Origin: an uncultured Faecalibacterium sp.
GTDB taxonomy: Bacteria; Bacillota; Clostridia; Oscillospirales; Ruminococcaceae
NCBI GenBank assembly: GCA_934503275.1
Contig: CAKSVD010000010.1
Coordinates: forward strand, 1-64,000
DNA length: 64,000 bases
Direction of reading: 5' to 3'
Every line of letters starts with the position of its first letter. Positions within the stretch are counted from its first letter, which is position 1. Position numbers and translations under genes: made by a program. The notes beneath the pieces are model-generated. The model was not told the DNA's origin. It ran no database searches and saw nothing but the letters and a program-made list of their open reading frames with translations. Below are positions 1 through 8,537 of this stretch, piece by piece.

Positions 1-153
1 GCTTGGCGCTCACATATAGTACCATACCGCAACTACTTTTGCAAGCCTTTTTTACATTTTTTTCGCCTTTTTTTGCGGTTTGTATACATCAGCTAGTTTT
101 TTGCTTGGTTTCTGGGGCGGTTTTGACCTTTCTTCCACCATTTCTGCGCAAAA

Positions 154-182
154 CAGCCGCTGCACTTTTTGTGCAGCGGCTG
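154..182 (-). terminator. Intrinsic terminator of the MerR-YbjQ-CPBP operon
   Basis: A perfect 12-bp stem (CAGCCGCTGCAC / GTGCAGCGGCTG) with a 5-nt loop is followed on the minus strand by TTTT. It lies 12 bp past the CPBP stop codon. Nothing else is supportable in bases 1-153. Confidence 0.85.
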
Positions 183-194
183 TTGCCTTGTAAT

Positions 195-1103
195 TCAGTT
201 CTTTTCCTCCTGCTTCATCTCCCGCAGGGTCAGCCAGACAGCTGCTGCCAGCATCGGCAGTGCAGCAATCAGACCAATGGGCATGGGACCCAGTACATTA
301 TAATAAGCATCTGACGGGGTGACCAGCACCTGTGGCAGCGCCGCAATGGCGTTGAACGCTCCATGCGCAATGGCGGGCACCCAGATGCACTCCGTTTTCT
401 CGTAGAGGATATCCAGCAGGGTGTTGAGGGCAAAGCAGACCACGCACCACACCACCAGACCCAGCAGGGGTGCGCCCAAGTAATTGGTGCCGTATTCGTA
501 GCCCACCAGCAGCATCAGCGGCCAATGCCAGACGCCCCACACAACACCGCCCAGCAGACGGCCATTCAGCAGACCGAACCGCTCCTTCAGGCGGGGCATC
601 ATGTAGCCGCGCCAGCCGACCTCCTCGCCCAGTGCGGGGAACATATTGATGGCCGGGGCAAGGAGCACCGCAAACAGCCCATTTTGCAGCAGATAGCTGC
701 CGGTGGAGACTCCCAGCTGACTGTGCAGGGTCTGCGCGTCCATCTCGCCGCCGTAGGCGGCTACCAGCCAACTGCCGGAAAAGTCCAGCCGGGAGGGAAA
801 CACCGCAAAATACAGCACTGCGCCCAGCAGGGTGAGCACCGCCGGGCCGAACCATGCCGCCAGCCAGAACCGCCGCTTGCCCTGCACCTTCCAGCCGATG
901 CCGGTGGGCTGGCGCAGAAATGCTTTTTGCACCAGCAGTACCGCCAGCAGCGGACAGAACATGGTGACGATGAGCGCCAGCTGATACAACACGGCGTTAT
1001 TCTGCTGCAAAAGCGCCATGCAGCCGCCCACCTGACACAGCCATGCCATGCCGAAGGCGAACAGGAAGTACAGACCAAAGCCCTGTTTTTCTTTTACTGT
1101 CAT
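195..1103 (-). CDS. CPBP-family intramembrane metalloprotease (Abi/CAAX protease-like)
   Basis: A 302-aa polytopic membrane protein. The family-defining motifs are visible: EEVGWRG (Glu160, Glu161, Arg165), VWHWP (His193) and a later AIAHGAFN histidine/asparagine motif, with hydrophobic segments between them. CPBP proteins are membrane-embedded glutamic/metallo-type proteases; in Gram-positives some process bacteriocins or give self-immunity, but the substrate here is unknown. The start ATG overlaps the stop of the upstream YbjQ gene as ATGA, so the two are translationally coupled. It is the last gene of a three-gene operon headed by a MerR regulator. Family assignment is secure; the biological role is not. 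Confidence 0.85.
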   Translation of the reverse strand: MTVKEKQGFGLYFLFAFGMAWLCQVGGCMALLQQNNAVLYQLALIVTMFCPLLAVLLVQKAFLRQPTGIGWKVQGKRRFWLAAWFGPAVLTLLGAVLYFAVFPSRLDFSGSWLVAAYGGEMDAQTLHSQLGVSTGSYLLQNGLFAVLLAPAINMFPALGEEVGWRGYMMPRLKERFGLLNGRLLGGVVWGVWHWPLMLLVGYEYGTNYLGAPLLGLVVWCVVCFALNTLLDILYEKTECIWVPAIAHGAFNAIAALPQVLVTPSDAYYNVLGPMPIGLIAALPMLAAAVWLTLREMKQEEKN

Positions 1104-1411
1104 ACAAACTTCACCGCCGTTCCGTAAGCGATCACCTCTGCCGCGCCCTGCATGACGCTGGCAGAGGCGTACCGCATTCCCACAATGGCATCTGCGCCAA
1201 GGCTTTCGGCGTCCTTGACCATGCGCCCGGTGGCGATCTGACGCGCCTCGGTGAGCATATCGGCGTAGTCAGTCACCTCACCGCCCACAAGGGTGCGGAA
1301 ACCGGCCATCATGTCGTGGCCAAGGTTGCGGCTCTGCACCGTGCTGCCCCGCACCACGCCCAGCGCTTCCAGCTTTTTGCCCGGGATCTCGTTAATAGTT
1401 ACGATAAGCAT
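1100..1411 (-). CDS. YbjQ/UPF0145 family protein
   Basis: A 103-aa soluble protein with the UPF0145 pattern: a conserved VRGSTVQSRNLG stretch, a long middle helix (MLTEARQIA) and a C-terminal GADAIVGMRY...EVIAYGTAV strand motif. The length matches the family, whose members form pentamers and are described as possible heavy-metal-binding proteins; the function is not established. It overlaps the end of the merR gene by 20 bp and the start of the CPBP protease gene by 4 bp, so all three proteins are made from one coupled message. The middle position suggests a partner in whatever stress response the MerR protein controls. Confidence 0.85.
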   Translation of the reverse strand: MLIVTINEIPGKKLEALGVVRGSTVQSRNLGHDMMAGFRTLVGGEVTDYADMLTEARQIATGRMVKDAESLGADAIVGMRYASASVMQGAAEVIAYGTAVKFV

Positions 1412-2045
1412 CTTCTTCTCCCTTTCCGATCTCTTCGATCCGATCCAGCAGCACCTTCAGGGTGCCCACGATGCAGCCCGCCGGGATGCCGAACATTACC
1501 ACCAGCAGCGGCAGCGGCGGGGCATCCTGCGGGTCGGTGTAGATCGCCCAGCCCATGATAGCCATTACAAAGGTCATCATGGTCACAAAAAGGGCGGCAC
1601 CGATGCAGGCGCCCCGGATGCGGCGGGTCTTTTGGTCGGTCCGTTCAATGTTCACAAAAGTCACTCCCTGTTCTTCCCGTGCGGTCAGACGCGTCAGCGT
1701 CTGCTCCACATCCAGTTGTTCCAGAGGGCCGTTTTCCTGTTGCAGCAGCGTGCAGAAGCCGATAGCCTCCTCCAAGTCGGCGCGGCGGCTGCGCAGACGT
1801 TCCAGCTGCTGGCTCATGCCCTCGGCCAGTGTGCGCTGCCCTTCCAGCATTTCCCGGATCTCTGCCAGCGGCACGTCCAGCTTGCGCAGCAGCTTGATGC
1901 GGCGCAGACGCTCCACATCTGCCTGCGAGTAGCTGCGGTAGCCGTTGCCCGGCTCCCGGCTGGGGCTGATGAGCCCCTCTTCCTCGTAAAAGCGGATGTT
2001 CTTTTTGGTCACGCCGACGGCGGCTTCCACTTCGTTGATCTTCAT
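1392..2045 (-). CDS. MerR-family transcriptional regulator with C-terminal membrane segments
   Basis: A 217-aa protein. Residues 1-70 are a MerR winged helix-turn-helix (KINEVEAAVGVTKKNIRFYEEEGLI, then the GYRSYSQADVERL wing). Residues 75-120 form the usual coiled-coil dimerisation helix. There is no cysteine-rich effector loop; the C-terminus carries two hydrophobic segments (about 143-167 and 178-200), so the regulator is probably anchored in the membrane and senses something there. It heads the operon with YbjQ and CPBP genes. A good AAGGAGGGGG ribosome site precedes the ATG. The promoter upstream has the 19-bp spacer and dyad typical of MerR-controlled promoters, so autoregulation is likely. 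Confidence 0.88.
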   Translation of the reverse strand: MKINEVEAAVGVTKKNIRFYEEEGLISPSREPGNGYRSYSQADVERLRRIKLLRKLDVPLAEIREMLEGQRTLAEGMSQQLERLRSRRADLEEAIGFCTLLQQENGPLEQLDVEQTLTRLTAREEQGVTFVNIERTDQKTRRIRGACIGAALFVTMMTFVMAIMGWAIYTDPQDAPPLPLLVVMFGIPAGCIVGTLKVLLDRIEEIGKGEEDAYRNY

Positions 2046-2072
2046 GGGTCACGACCCCCTCCTTACGGGAGT

Positions 2073-2103
2073 ATTCTACACCTTCCACAAAGGGGAAGGT
2101 CAA
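2073..2103 (-). promoter_or_regulatory. MerR-type promoter with operator dyad in a 19-bp spacer
   Basis: On the minus strand: TTGACC (2098-2103), a 19-bp spacer, TAGAAT (2073-2078). A perfect 7-bp inverted repeat, ACCTTCC-N7-GGAAGGT (2080-2100), fills the spacer. A 19-20-bp spacer with a central dyad is the known architecture of promoters untwisted by MerR-family activators. Confidence 0.85.
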
Positions 2104-2113
2104 GCCTTTTTGC

Positions 2114-2148
2114 AAAAAGAGCCGCTGCACAGGATCGCACAGCAGCTC
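2114..2148 (-). terminator. Terminator of the DEAD-box helicase gene
   Basis: Stem GAGCTGCTGTGC / GTGCAGCGGCTC with one G-U pair, followed on the minus strand by TTTTT, 6 bp past the helicase stop. Confidence 0.85.
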
Positions 2149-2154
2149 CTACCT

Positions 2155-3342
2155 TTAAAAATAGCACTTGATCTGGAAACGGTCGGCGTTGTCCTGCTTT
2201 TTCTCCACCACGATGTGCTCATGGTTGAAGTCGAAGTGCACCGGGGTGCACAGGTCGGTATTGCGGGTCAGGCGCAGCAACTCCTGCACGCGCTTCTTTT
2301 CCTCCGGCACATAGAACAGGTAGCTTACGCCCTCCTTTTTGGCGCGGCCGGTACGGCCGATGCGGTGGGTGTAGTGCTCGTTCTCGCTGGGCACGTCGTA
2401 GTTGATAACAGCATCCACGTCCGAGACATCAATGCCGCGGGCAGCCACATCAGTAGCCACCAGAATGGCCAGCTTGCCGTCCCGGAAGGCCTGCATGATC
2501 TGGTTGCGCTCCTTCTGGGAAAGGTCGCCATGCAGGCAGTCCACCGAGAAGCCCAGCCGTGCCAGCTGGTTTGCAAGCGTAGCGGTGTTGAACTTGGTAT
2601 CGCAGAACACCATCACCCGCTTGTAGCCCTCGCCAATGATGATCTGTGCCAGATCCGACAGTTTGTTGCGGCCGGAGGTCTCCAGCATATACTGGGTGAT
2701 CTTGGGCTGGCTCTCCTCCCGGGGCTGCACGGTGATCTCCTCGGCGTTGTGCTGGTACAGCCAGCCGATATCCATCACCTCGCGGCTGATGGTGGCGGAG
2801 AACATGGACAGCGCCTTGCGCGCCTTCATCATCTCGATGATGTGGCGCACATCCTTATAAAAGCCCATATTCAGCATCTCGTCGGCCTCGTCCAGCACGA
2901 TCTGGGTCACATGGGAGATATCAATGCTGTGGTGCTTGTAGTGATCCATCAGGCGGCCCGGGGTGGCCACCACGATCTGGCAGCCCTCGGCCAGACGCTT
3001 TGCCTGCTTTTCCATATTGGCGCCGCCGTACACGCAAGCCACCTGCACCTCGGGCATAAAGTAGGTGAGGTTGGTCAACTCCTCGGCGATCTGCTGGGCA
3101 AGTTCCCGGGTGGGTGCCATGATGACGGCCTGCGGGTATTTATTTTCCGGCTGGATATGCTCCACCACCGGGATGCCGAAGGCACAGGTCTTACCGGTGC
3201 CGGTGGGTGCCTTGGCGATGACATCATGCCCGGCCAGCATGAGGGGGATCGTCTTTTCCTGAATTTCGGTCATTTCGGCAAAGCCCATGCGTTCCACAGC
3301 CTTGTGGATGGCTTCGCTGCACTGCAACTCGCTGTAAAGCAT
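2155..3342 (-). CDS. DEAD-box ATP-dependent RNA helicase
   Basis: A 395-aa core helicase with all family motifs in order: Q motif (TEIQEKTIP, ~25-33), motif I APTGTGKT (45-52), PTRELA (~77-82), TPGR (~127-130), DEAD (151-154), SAT (182-184) and HRIGRTGRA near residue 320. It ends in a short tail (about 30 residues), without the RNA-binding domain of DbpA or the long basic tail of CshA. It unwinds RNA for ribosome assembly or mRNA turnover. I start at the ATG at 3342 because it has a GGAG site 8-10 bp upstream and follows a strong promoter; the longer frame would begin inside that promoter. The gene is monocistronic. Confidence 0.93.
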   Translation of the reverse strand: MLYSELQCSEAIHKAVERMGFAEMTEIQEKTIPLMLAGHDVIAKAPTGTGKTCAFGIPVVEHIQPENKYPQAVIMAPTRELAQQIAEELTNLTYFMPEVQVACVYGGANMEKQAKRLAEGCQIVVATPGRLMDHYKHHSIDISHVTQIVLDEADEMLNMGFYKDVRHIIEMMKARKALSMFSATISREVMDIGWLYQHNAEEITVQPREESQPKITQYMLETSGRNKLSDLAQIIIGEGYKRVMVFCDTKFNTATLANQLARLGFSVDCLHGDLSQKERNQIMQAFRDGKLAILVATDVAARGIDVSDVDAVINYDVPSENEHYTHRIGRTGRAKKEGVSYLFYVPEEKKRVQELLRLTRNTDLCTPVHFDFNHEHIVVEKKQDNADRFQIKCYF

Positions 3343-3385
3343 TTGGACAACTCCGTTCTTTGTGGCGTTTTTTCTCGTTGCAACA

Positions 3386-3414
3386 AGTATAGCATGAAAT
3401 GCCGCGCTTGTCAG
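3386..3414 (-). promoter_or_regulatory. Sigma-A promoter of the DEAD-box helicase
   Basis: Minus strand CTGACA (3409-3414), 17-bp spacer, TATACT (3386-3391), about 45 bp before the chosen ATG. Confidence 0.8.
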
Positions 3415-3517
3415 CAGAGAAACCAAAAGATGCCGTGCATCGCACACAGGGCGGGACGATTTAGAATGCCCTCCGCGCTGCTTTGGGCATAATCAGCAGA
3501 AAATAATTTTGAATTTC

Positions 3518-3553
3518 GGAATATCGGAACGCCTGCGGGCGTTCCGATATTCC
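3518..3553. repeat. Perfect 16-bp inverted repeat between helicase promoter and HU terminator
   Basis: GGAATATCGGAACGCC (3518-3533), a TGCG loop, then its exact reverse complement (3538-3553). It has only weak T-runs on either side, so it is not a standard terminator. It may be a dispersed palindromic element or a bidirectional transcription block between HU and the helicase. Confidence 0.7.
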
Positions 3554-3580
3554 ATTTTCACAACAGAGTTTTTGGCAAAC

Positions 3581-3617
3581 AAAAAGAACCGCACCCGGGG
3601 TCACGGGTACGGTTCTC
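3581..3617 (-). terminator. Terminator of the HU gene
   Basis: On the minus strand AGAACCGTACCCG / CGGGTGCGGTTCT pairs with one mismatch and is followed by TTTTTG. Confidence 0.85.
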
Positions 3618-3628
3618 AGTGTGCAGGA

Positions 3629-3931
3629 TCAGGCGGTCTCTTCCACGCTCTTCTTGCCGGCCTCCAGCTTCTGCTTGAAGCGGCCACTGGCCTTGAAGCC
3701 GGGGATGGAGGTGGACTCCAGCTGGCTGGAGACCTTGGTCTTGGGGTTGGTGTAAGCCTTCGGCTTGCGGGGGCGCATCTCAAAGCGGCCAAAGCCGGCG
3801 ATGGTCACCTTTTCGTCCGCACGCAGGCAGTCCGCGATCTGGTCAAACATTGCATCCATCGTGGTCTCGACCTGAGCTTCGGTAAAGCCGGTCTTGCGTG
3901 CCACGGTTTCGATCATCTGGGAACGGGTCAT
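3629..3931 (-). CDS. hup: HU-family DNA-binding protein
   Basis: A 100-aa histone-like protein. The helical dimerisation half (MTRSQMIETVARKTGFTEAQ) is followed by the HU core TIAGFGRFEMRPRKPKAYTNPKT, which forms the beta arms that hold bent DNA. It shapes the nucleoid and supports repair and recombination. I place the start at 3931, where the HU fold begins and an AGGAGG site lies upstream; the longer frame adds 41 residues without homology. A -10 TATACT (rc 3993-3998) sits upstream. The tail beyond the core (SIPGFKASGRFKQKLEAGKKSVEETA) is slightly longer than in E. coli HU. Confidence 0.93.
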   Translation of the reverse strand: MTRSQMIETVARKTGFTEAQVETTMDAMFDQIADCLRADEKVTIAGFGRFEMRPRKPKAYTNPKTKVSSQLESTSIPGFKASGRFKQKLEAGKKSVEETA

Positions 3932-4087
3932 GTATCGATATCCTCCTGGAATGTCCAAAAGTAACGTCTTTTGGCAAATTTTGCGTTGTTGAGTATAACA
4001 TATTTCTCGTACTGTTTTCGATGGATTGCGCACGAAATGTAGCTTATTGCGCACGAACCATATTTAGTTCCGTGCACCCCGCACAAA

Positions 4088-4118
4088 TACAGCGCCCACC
4101 GTTTCGGCAGGCGCTGTA
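4088..4118 (-). terminator. Terminator of the pyrimidine operon
   Basis: On the minus strand TACAGCGCC-TGCCG pairs with CGGT-GGGCGCTGTA, followed by TTTG, 29 bp past the carB stop. Confidence 0.75.
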
Positions 4119-4146
4119 CAGAACTATTTTATGCGGGTGTTACGGC

Positions 4147-7100
4147 TTATTTGCCGCGGTACAGGGTGGCAATATCCACCAGCGGGATGTTCGCCAAGCT
4201 GTGCTCGCTGCGCAGGCAGTCCACCAGAGAAGCAGCGGTATCCACTGCGGTGATGCAGGGGATGCTCAACTCCACGGCCTTGCGGCGCAGACGGACGGAA
4301 TCGCGCCGGGGGTCACGCCCCTTGGCGCTGGTGGAGAACACATAGTCCACCAGACCGCTCTGCAGCAGGTCCACGATGTTGGGCGCCTCGCCGGAGATGT
4401 TGCGCACCTCGTTGCAGGGGACCATGTGCTTGTTGAGCCATGCACAGGTGCCGGAGGTACCGTAGAGCTTATAGCCCATATCCTTCAGCTTCCATGCAAT
4501 ATCCACGAACTCGGGCTTGTCGCTGTCCTTCACGGTGAAGATGCAGCAGCTGCCCGGGCCGGGGGTCTTGAAGGTATAGCCTGCACCGATCAAGCCCTTG
4601 AGCAGGGCATCGTGGTAGTTGGGCGCAATACCCAGCACCTCGCCGGTAGACTTCATCTCGGGGCCGAACTGGGTATCCACGGCGTGCAGCTTTTCAAAGC
4701 TGAACACAGGCACCTTTACCGCCACATAGGGGGCGTTGGGGTGCAGACCGGTGCCGTAGCCCATATCCGTCAGCTTCTCGCCCAAGCAGCAGCGCACGGC
4801 CATATCCACCATGGGCACGCCGGTGACCTTGGAGATGTAAGGCACGGTACGGGAGGAGCGGGGGTTCACCTCGATGACGTACACACGGCCATGGGAGACG
4901 GCATACTGCACATTGACCAGACCGGTGACGTGCAGCTCGCGGGCAAAGCGGCCGGTGTAATCCACCATGGTGTCGATCTCGTCCTGCGTCAGGTGCTGTG
5001 CCGGGTAGACACAGATGGAGTCGCCGGAGTGCACGCCGGTGCGCTCCACCTGCTCCATGATGCCGGGGATCAAGAAGTTTTCGCCGTCGCAGATAGCGTC
5101 CACCTCGCACTCGGTACCCATGATGTACTTATCCAGCAGCACCGGGTGATCCATGTCGACGTGCTCGGTGATAACGCCCATGTACTCGATGATGTCAGCG
5201 TTGTTATAGGCCACGATCATGTTCTGACCGCCCAGCACATAGGAGGGGCGCATCAGCACCGGCAGGCCGATCTCCTCGGCAGCGGCCAGCGCCTCGTCCA
5301 GATTGAACACGGTACGGCCCGGAGCGCGGGGAATGTTGCAGCGCTCCAGCAGCTCGTCAAAGCGCTCGCGGTCCTCGGCCTCGTCGATGGCGTCCGCCGG
5401 AGTGCCCAGAATGGGCAGACCGATCTCGTCCATGTGCTTGGCCAGCTTGATGGCGGTCTGTCCGCCGAACTGCACCACGCAGGCATCCGGCTTTTCGGTG
5501 GCAATGATGTTGTCCACGCTCTCCGGGTTCAGCGGGTCGAAGTACAGACGGTCGCCGGTATCAAAGTCGGTGGAGACGGTCTCGGGGTTGTTGTTGACCA
5601 GAATGGCCTCGCAGCCATTCTTCTTCAGGGTCCACACGCAGTGCACAGAGCAGTAGTCGAACTCGATGCCCTGACCGATGCGGATGGGGCCGGAGCCAAA
5701 GACCAGAACCTTTTTCTTTTTGGGCTCGCCCTTGGCCGCGGTCTCGGCTTCCTTCTCAGCGATGAAGCTTGCGGCCTCGTTGTCGCCATCATAGGTAGAG
5801 TAGAAGTAGGGGGTATTGGCAGAGAACTCGGCAGCGCAGGTATCCACCATCTTGAAGCCGGCGCGGTAGTTCTCCACGGGCAGGGTGTCCACCTGTGCCA
5901 GACGGCGGATGGTCTTATCCTGGAAGCCGTACTTCTTGGCAGTCTTGTACTGCTCCAAGGACAGCACGCCGTTGCACTGTGCCAGACCCTTTTCCAGATC
6001 TGCCAGATGCTGCATTTTATCAAGGAACCACCAGTCGATCTTGGTGATATCGTAGATGACCTTGTGGTCGATGCCGCGCTTCAGCGCCTCGTACACGCAG
6101 AACACGCGCTCGGCGTCCTGAACGTGCATATGCTCCACTACTTCCTCGTCGGTCAGTTCCTCAAAGGGCTTGTGGGTCAGGGTGTCCATGCCCAGCTCAA
6201 TGGAGGAAACAGCCTTCATCATGGCGGCCTCGAAGCTGTTGCCGATGCTCATCACCTCGCCGGTAGCCATCATCTGGGTGCCCAGAGACTTGTCGGCGTA
6301 GACGAACTTATCAAACGGCCACTTCGGGTACTTGACCACGATGTAGTCCAGCGCAGGCTCGAAGCAGGCGCAGGTCTTGCCGGTAACGTCGTTGGTGATC
6401 TCGTCCAGTGTGTAGCCGATGGCGATCTTGGTAGCCACCTTGGCAATGGGGTAGCCGGTAGCCTTGGAGGCCAGTGCGGAGGAGCGGGACACACGGGGGT
6501 TGACCTCGATGACCGCGTAGTCAAAGCTGTCCGGCTTCAGTGCAAACTGGCAGTTGCAGCCGCCCTCGATGCCCAGCTCGGTGATGATATCCAGTGCGGC
6601 GGTACGCAGCATCTGGTACTCGTGGTCGGTCAGGGTCTGGGAGGGAGCCACGACTACCGAGTCGCCGGTGTGGATGCCCACGGGGTCGAGGTTTTCCATG
6701 TTACATACGGTGATCACGTTGCCCTTGTGGTCGCGCATCACCTCGTACTCGATCTCTTTCCAGCCGGCGATGCACTTTTCCACCAAGATCTGATGGATAG
6801 GAGAAAGGCGCAGGCCGTTGGTGCCGATCTCGATCAGCTTTTCGCGGGTCTCGCAGATGCCGCCGCCGGTGCCGCCCATGGTAAAGGCCGGGCGCACGAT
6901 GACCGGGTAGCCGATGCGGTCGGCGCAGTCCAGTGCGTCCTGCAGCGTCTCCACCACCTCAGAGGGGATGATGGGCTGGTGCAGCTTCTCCATGGTCTCC
7001 TTGAACAGCTCGCGGTCCTCGGCACGGTCGATAGTCTCCGGCTTGCAGGCCAGCAGACGGATGCCGGTGCGGTCCAGATAGCCGGAGCGTGCCAGTTCCA

Positions 7101-7398
7101 TGGACAGGTTCAGACCCATCTGGCCGCCAAGGTTGGGCAGCACGGAGTCCGGCTTTTCGATGTCCAGAATGCGCTCCACGACTTCCAGCGTCATGGGCTC
7201 GATATACACATGGTCGGCCACGTCCGGGTCGGTCATGATGGTAGCGGGGTTAGAGTTCAGCAGAACGGTCTCGATGCCCTCTGCTTTCAGGGCGCGGCAG
7301 GCCTGCGTGCCGGAGTAGTCAAACTCCGCAGCCTGACCAATGATGATAGGGCCGGAGCCAATGACCAGCACCTTTTTGATTCTGGGGTCCTTCGGCAT
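4147..7398 (-). CDS. carB: Carbamoyl phosphate synthase large subunit
   Basis: A 1083-aa protein of the normal CarB length (about 1070). It shows the internal duplication: two ATP-grasp halves each opening with a VLVIGSGPI(I/R)IGQ-type motif (residues ~10-22 and ~570-585), plus a C-terminal MGS-like allosteric domain (about 950-1083). With CarA it makes carbamoyl phosphate from bicarbonate, glutamine-derived ammonia and 2 ATP, feeding pyrimidine and arginine synthesis. It is the last gene of the pyr operon, one base after carA. The allosteric domain of the family responds to UMP and ornithine; both pathways have genes in this window (pyr here, argF at 31.4 kb). Confidence 0.97.
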   Translation of the reverse strand: MPKDPRIKKVLVIGSGPIIIGQAAEFDYSGTQACRALKAEGIETVLLNSNPATIMTDPDVADHVYIEPMTLEVVERILDIEKPDSVLPNLGGQMGLNLSMELARSGYLDRTGIRLLACKPETIDRAEDRELFKETMEKLHQPIIPSEVVETLQDALDCADRIGYPVIVRPAFTMGGTGGGICETREKLIEIGTNGLRLSPIHQILVEKCIAGWKEIEYEVMRDHKGNVITVCNMENLDPVGIHTGDSVVVAPSQTLTDHEYQMLRTAALDIITELGIEGGCNCQFALKPDSFDYAVIEVNPRVSRSSALASKATGYPIAKVATKIAIGYTLDEITNDVTGKTCACFEPALDYIVVKYPKWPFDKFVYADKSLGTQMMATGEVMSIGNSFEAAMMKAVSSIELGMDTLTHKPFEELTDEEVVEHMHVQDAERVFCVYEALKRGIDHKVIYDITKIDWWFLDKMQHLADLEKGLAQCNGVLSLEQYKTAKKYGFQDKTIRRLAQVDTLPVENYRAGFKMVDTCAAEFSANTPYFYSTYDGDNEAASFIAEKEAETAAKGEPKKKKVLVFGSGPIRIGQGIEFDYCSVHCVWTLKKNGCEAILVNNNPETVSTDFDTGDRLYFDPLNPESVDNIIATEKPDACVVQFGGQTAIKLAKHMDEIGLPILGTPADAIDEAEDRERFDELLERCNIPRAPGRTVFNLDEALAAAEEIGLPVLMRPSYVLGGQNMIVAYNNADIIEYMGVITEHVDMDHPVLLDKYIMGTECEVDAICDGENFLIPGIMEQVERTGVHSGDSICVYPAQHLTQDEIDTMVDYTGRFARELHVTGLVNVQYAVSHGRVYVIEVNPRSSRTVPYISKVTGVPMVDMAVRCCLGEKLTDMGYGTGLHPNAPYVAVKVPVFSFEKLHAVDTQFGPEMKSTGEVLGIAPNYHDALLKGLIGAGYTFKTPGPGSCCIFTVKDSDKPEFVDIAWKLKDMGYKLYGTSGTCAWLNKHMVPCNEVRNISGEAPNIVDLLQSGLVDYVFSTSAKGRDPRRDSVRLRRKAVELSIPCITAVDTAASLVDCLRSEHSLANIPLVDIATLYRGK

Positions 7399-7399
7399 T

Positions 7400-8506
7400 T
7401 CAGCGTGCCTCCTTTGCTGCTTTGACGTTGTTCAGGAAGCGGTCGAACAGGAATTCAGTGTCCTTGGGGCCGCCGTTTGCTTCCGGGTGGAACTGCACGG
7501 TGAAGCAGTTCCACTTTTTGTACTTGATGCCCTCGCAGGTGCCGTCGTTGGCGTTCACCTGTGCCACCTCGCCCATCTCGGCGGGCAGTTCCTCGCCCAC
7601 GACTGCATAGCCGTGGTTCTGGCTGGTGATAAAGGTGCGGCCGGACTCAAAGTCGGTCACAGGCTGGTTGGCACCGCGGTGGCCATACTTCAGCTTCATG
7701 GTCTTGGCACCGGCTGCCAGTGCGGACAGCTGGTGACCCAGACAGATGCCGAAGGTGGGGATGTTCAGTTCAAAGATATGCTTGAGGTTCTCGATGATCT
7801 CCACCGGCTCGGCGGGGTCGCCGGGGCCGTTGGACAGCATGATGCCGTCCGGAGCAAGGGCCTTGATCTCTTCCGCCGTTGCAAAGGCGGGCATCACGGT
7901 CACCTTGCAGCCGCGCTTGACAAGGCAGCGCACGATGTTGCGCTTGCAGCCGTAGTGCATCAGCACGATGTGGGTCTCGCCTTCCGGGTTGAACACCTCG
8001 GGTGCGGCGCAGGTCACGTTCTTCACAGCATCGGTCACGGCGTAGGCGCGGATCTGGGCCAGCAGTGCCTCGGTCTCGGCCTTGTTGGCCGGGTCGGCGG
8101 GGTCAAAGGTGGTCAGGATCGCACCGTTCATCACGCCGCTCTCCCGGATGATACGGGTCAGGTGGCGGGTGTCGATGCCCTCGATGCCGATGGTGTTGTT
8201 CTTTTTCAAAAAGCTGTCCAGCGTCTCCTCACAGCGCCAGTTGGAGGGGGTGGTGCAGGCTTCGCGCACGATGTAGCCCTTTGCCCAGATGCGGTCGGAC
8301 TCCATGTCATCGTGGTTCATGCCGTAGTTGCCGATGAGGGGATAGGTCTGGGTGATGATCTGGCCATAATAGCTGGGGTCGGTCAGGGTCTCCTGAAAGC
8401 CCACCATGCCGGTGGAGAACACCACCTCGCCCACGGTCACGCCCTGCGCGCCCACGGACTGTCCGGCAAAGACCATGCCGTTTGCCAAAAGAAGATATGC
8501 GTTCAT
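7400..8506 (-). CDS. carA: Carbamoyl phosphate synthase small (glutaminase) subunit
   Basis: A 368-aa class I glutamine amidotransferase. The N-terminal CarA domain (MNAYLLLANGMVFAGQSVG...) is followed by the amidotransferase: oxyanion segment SNGPGDPA, nucleophile elbow GICLGHQL with Cys255, and the HPE triad motif (FHPEANGG). It hydrolyses glutamine and channels ammonia to CarB. carA and carB are adjacent with 1 bp between them, fitting 1:1 expression. It is 31 bp downstream of pyrE and may be transcribed both from the operon promoter and the internal pyrE promoter. Confidence 0.97.
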   Translation of the reverse strand: MNAYLLLANGMVFAGQSVGAQGVTVGEVVFSTGMVGFQETLTDPSYYGQIITQTYPLIGNYGMNHDDMESDRIWAKGYIVREACTTPSNWRCEETLDSFLKKNNTIGIEGIDTRHLTRIIRESGVMNGAILTTFDPADPANKAETEALLAQIRAYAVTDAVKNVTCAAPEVFNPEGETHIVLMHYGCKRNIVRCLVKRGCKVTVMPAFATAEEIKALAPDGIMLSNGPGDPAEPVEIIENLKHIFELNIPTFGICLGHQLSALAAGAKTMKLKYGHRGANQPVTDFESGRTFITSQNHGYAVVGEELPAEMGEVAQVNANDGTCEGIKYKKWNCFTVQFHPEANGGPKDTEFLFDRFLNNVKAAKEAR

Positions 8507-8537
8507 AGTTTTCCTCGTTTCAACAAAAGCTTTCAGT

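Noticed and set aside
3..314. Plus-strand 103-codon frame at the window edge
   Set aside because: Phe/Leu-rich low-complexity translation crossing the terminator and the end of the CPBP gene; no ribosome site.
3898..7425. Very long plus-strand open frame (over 1,100 codons)
   Set aside because: It is the antisense shadow of carB; its translation is His/Val/Leu/Gln-rich repeats from reverse-complemented GC3-biased codons and has no domain.
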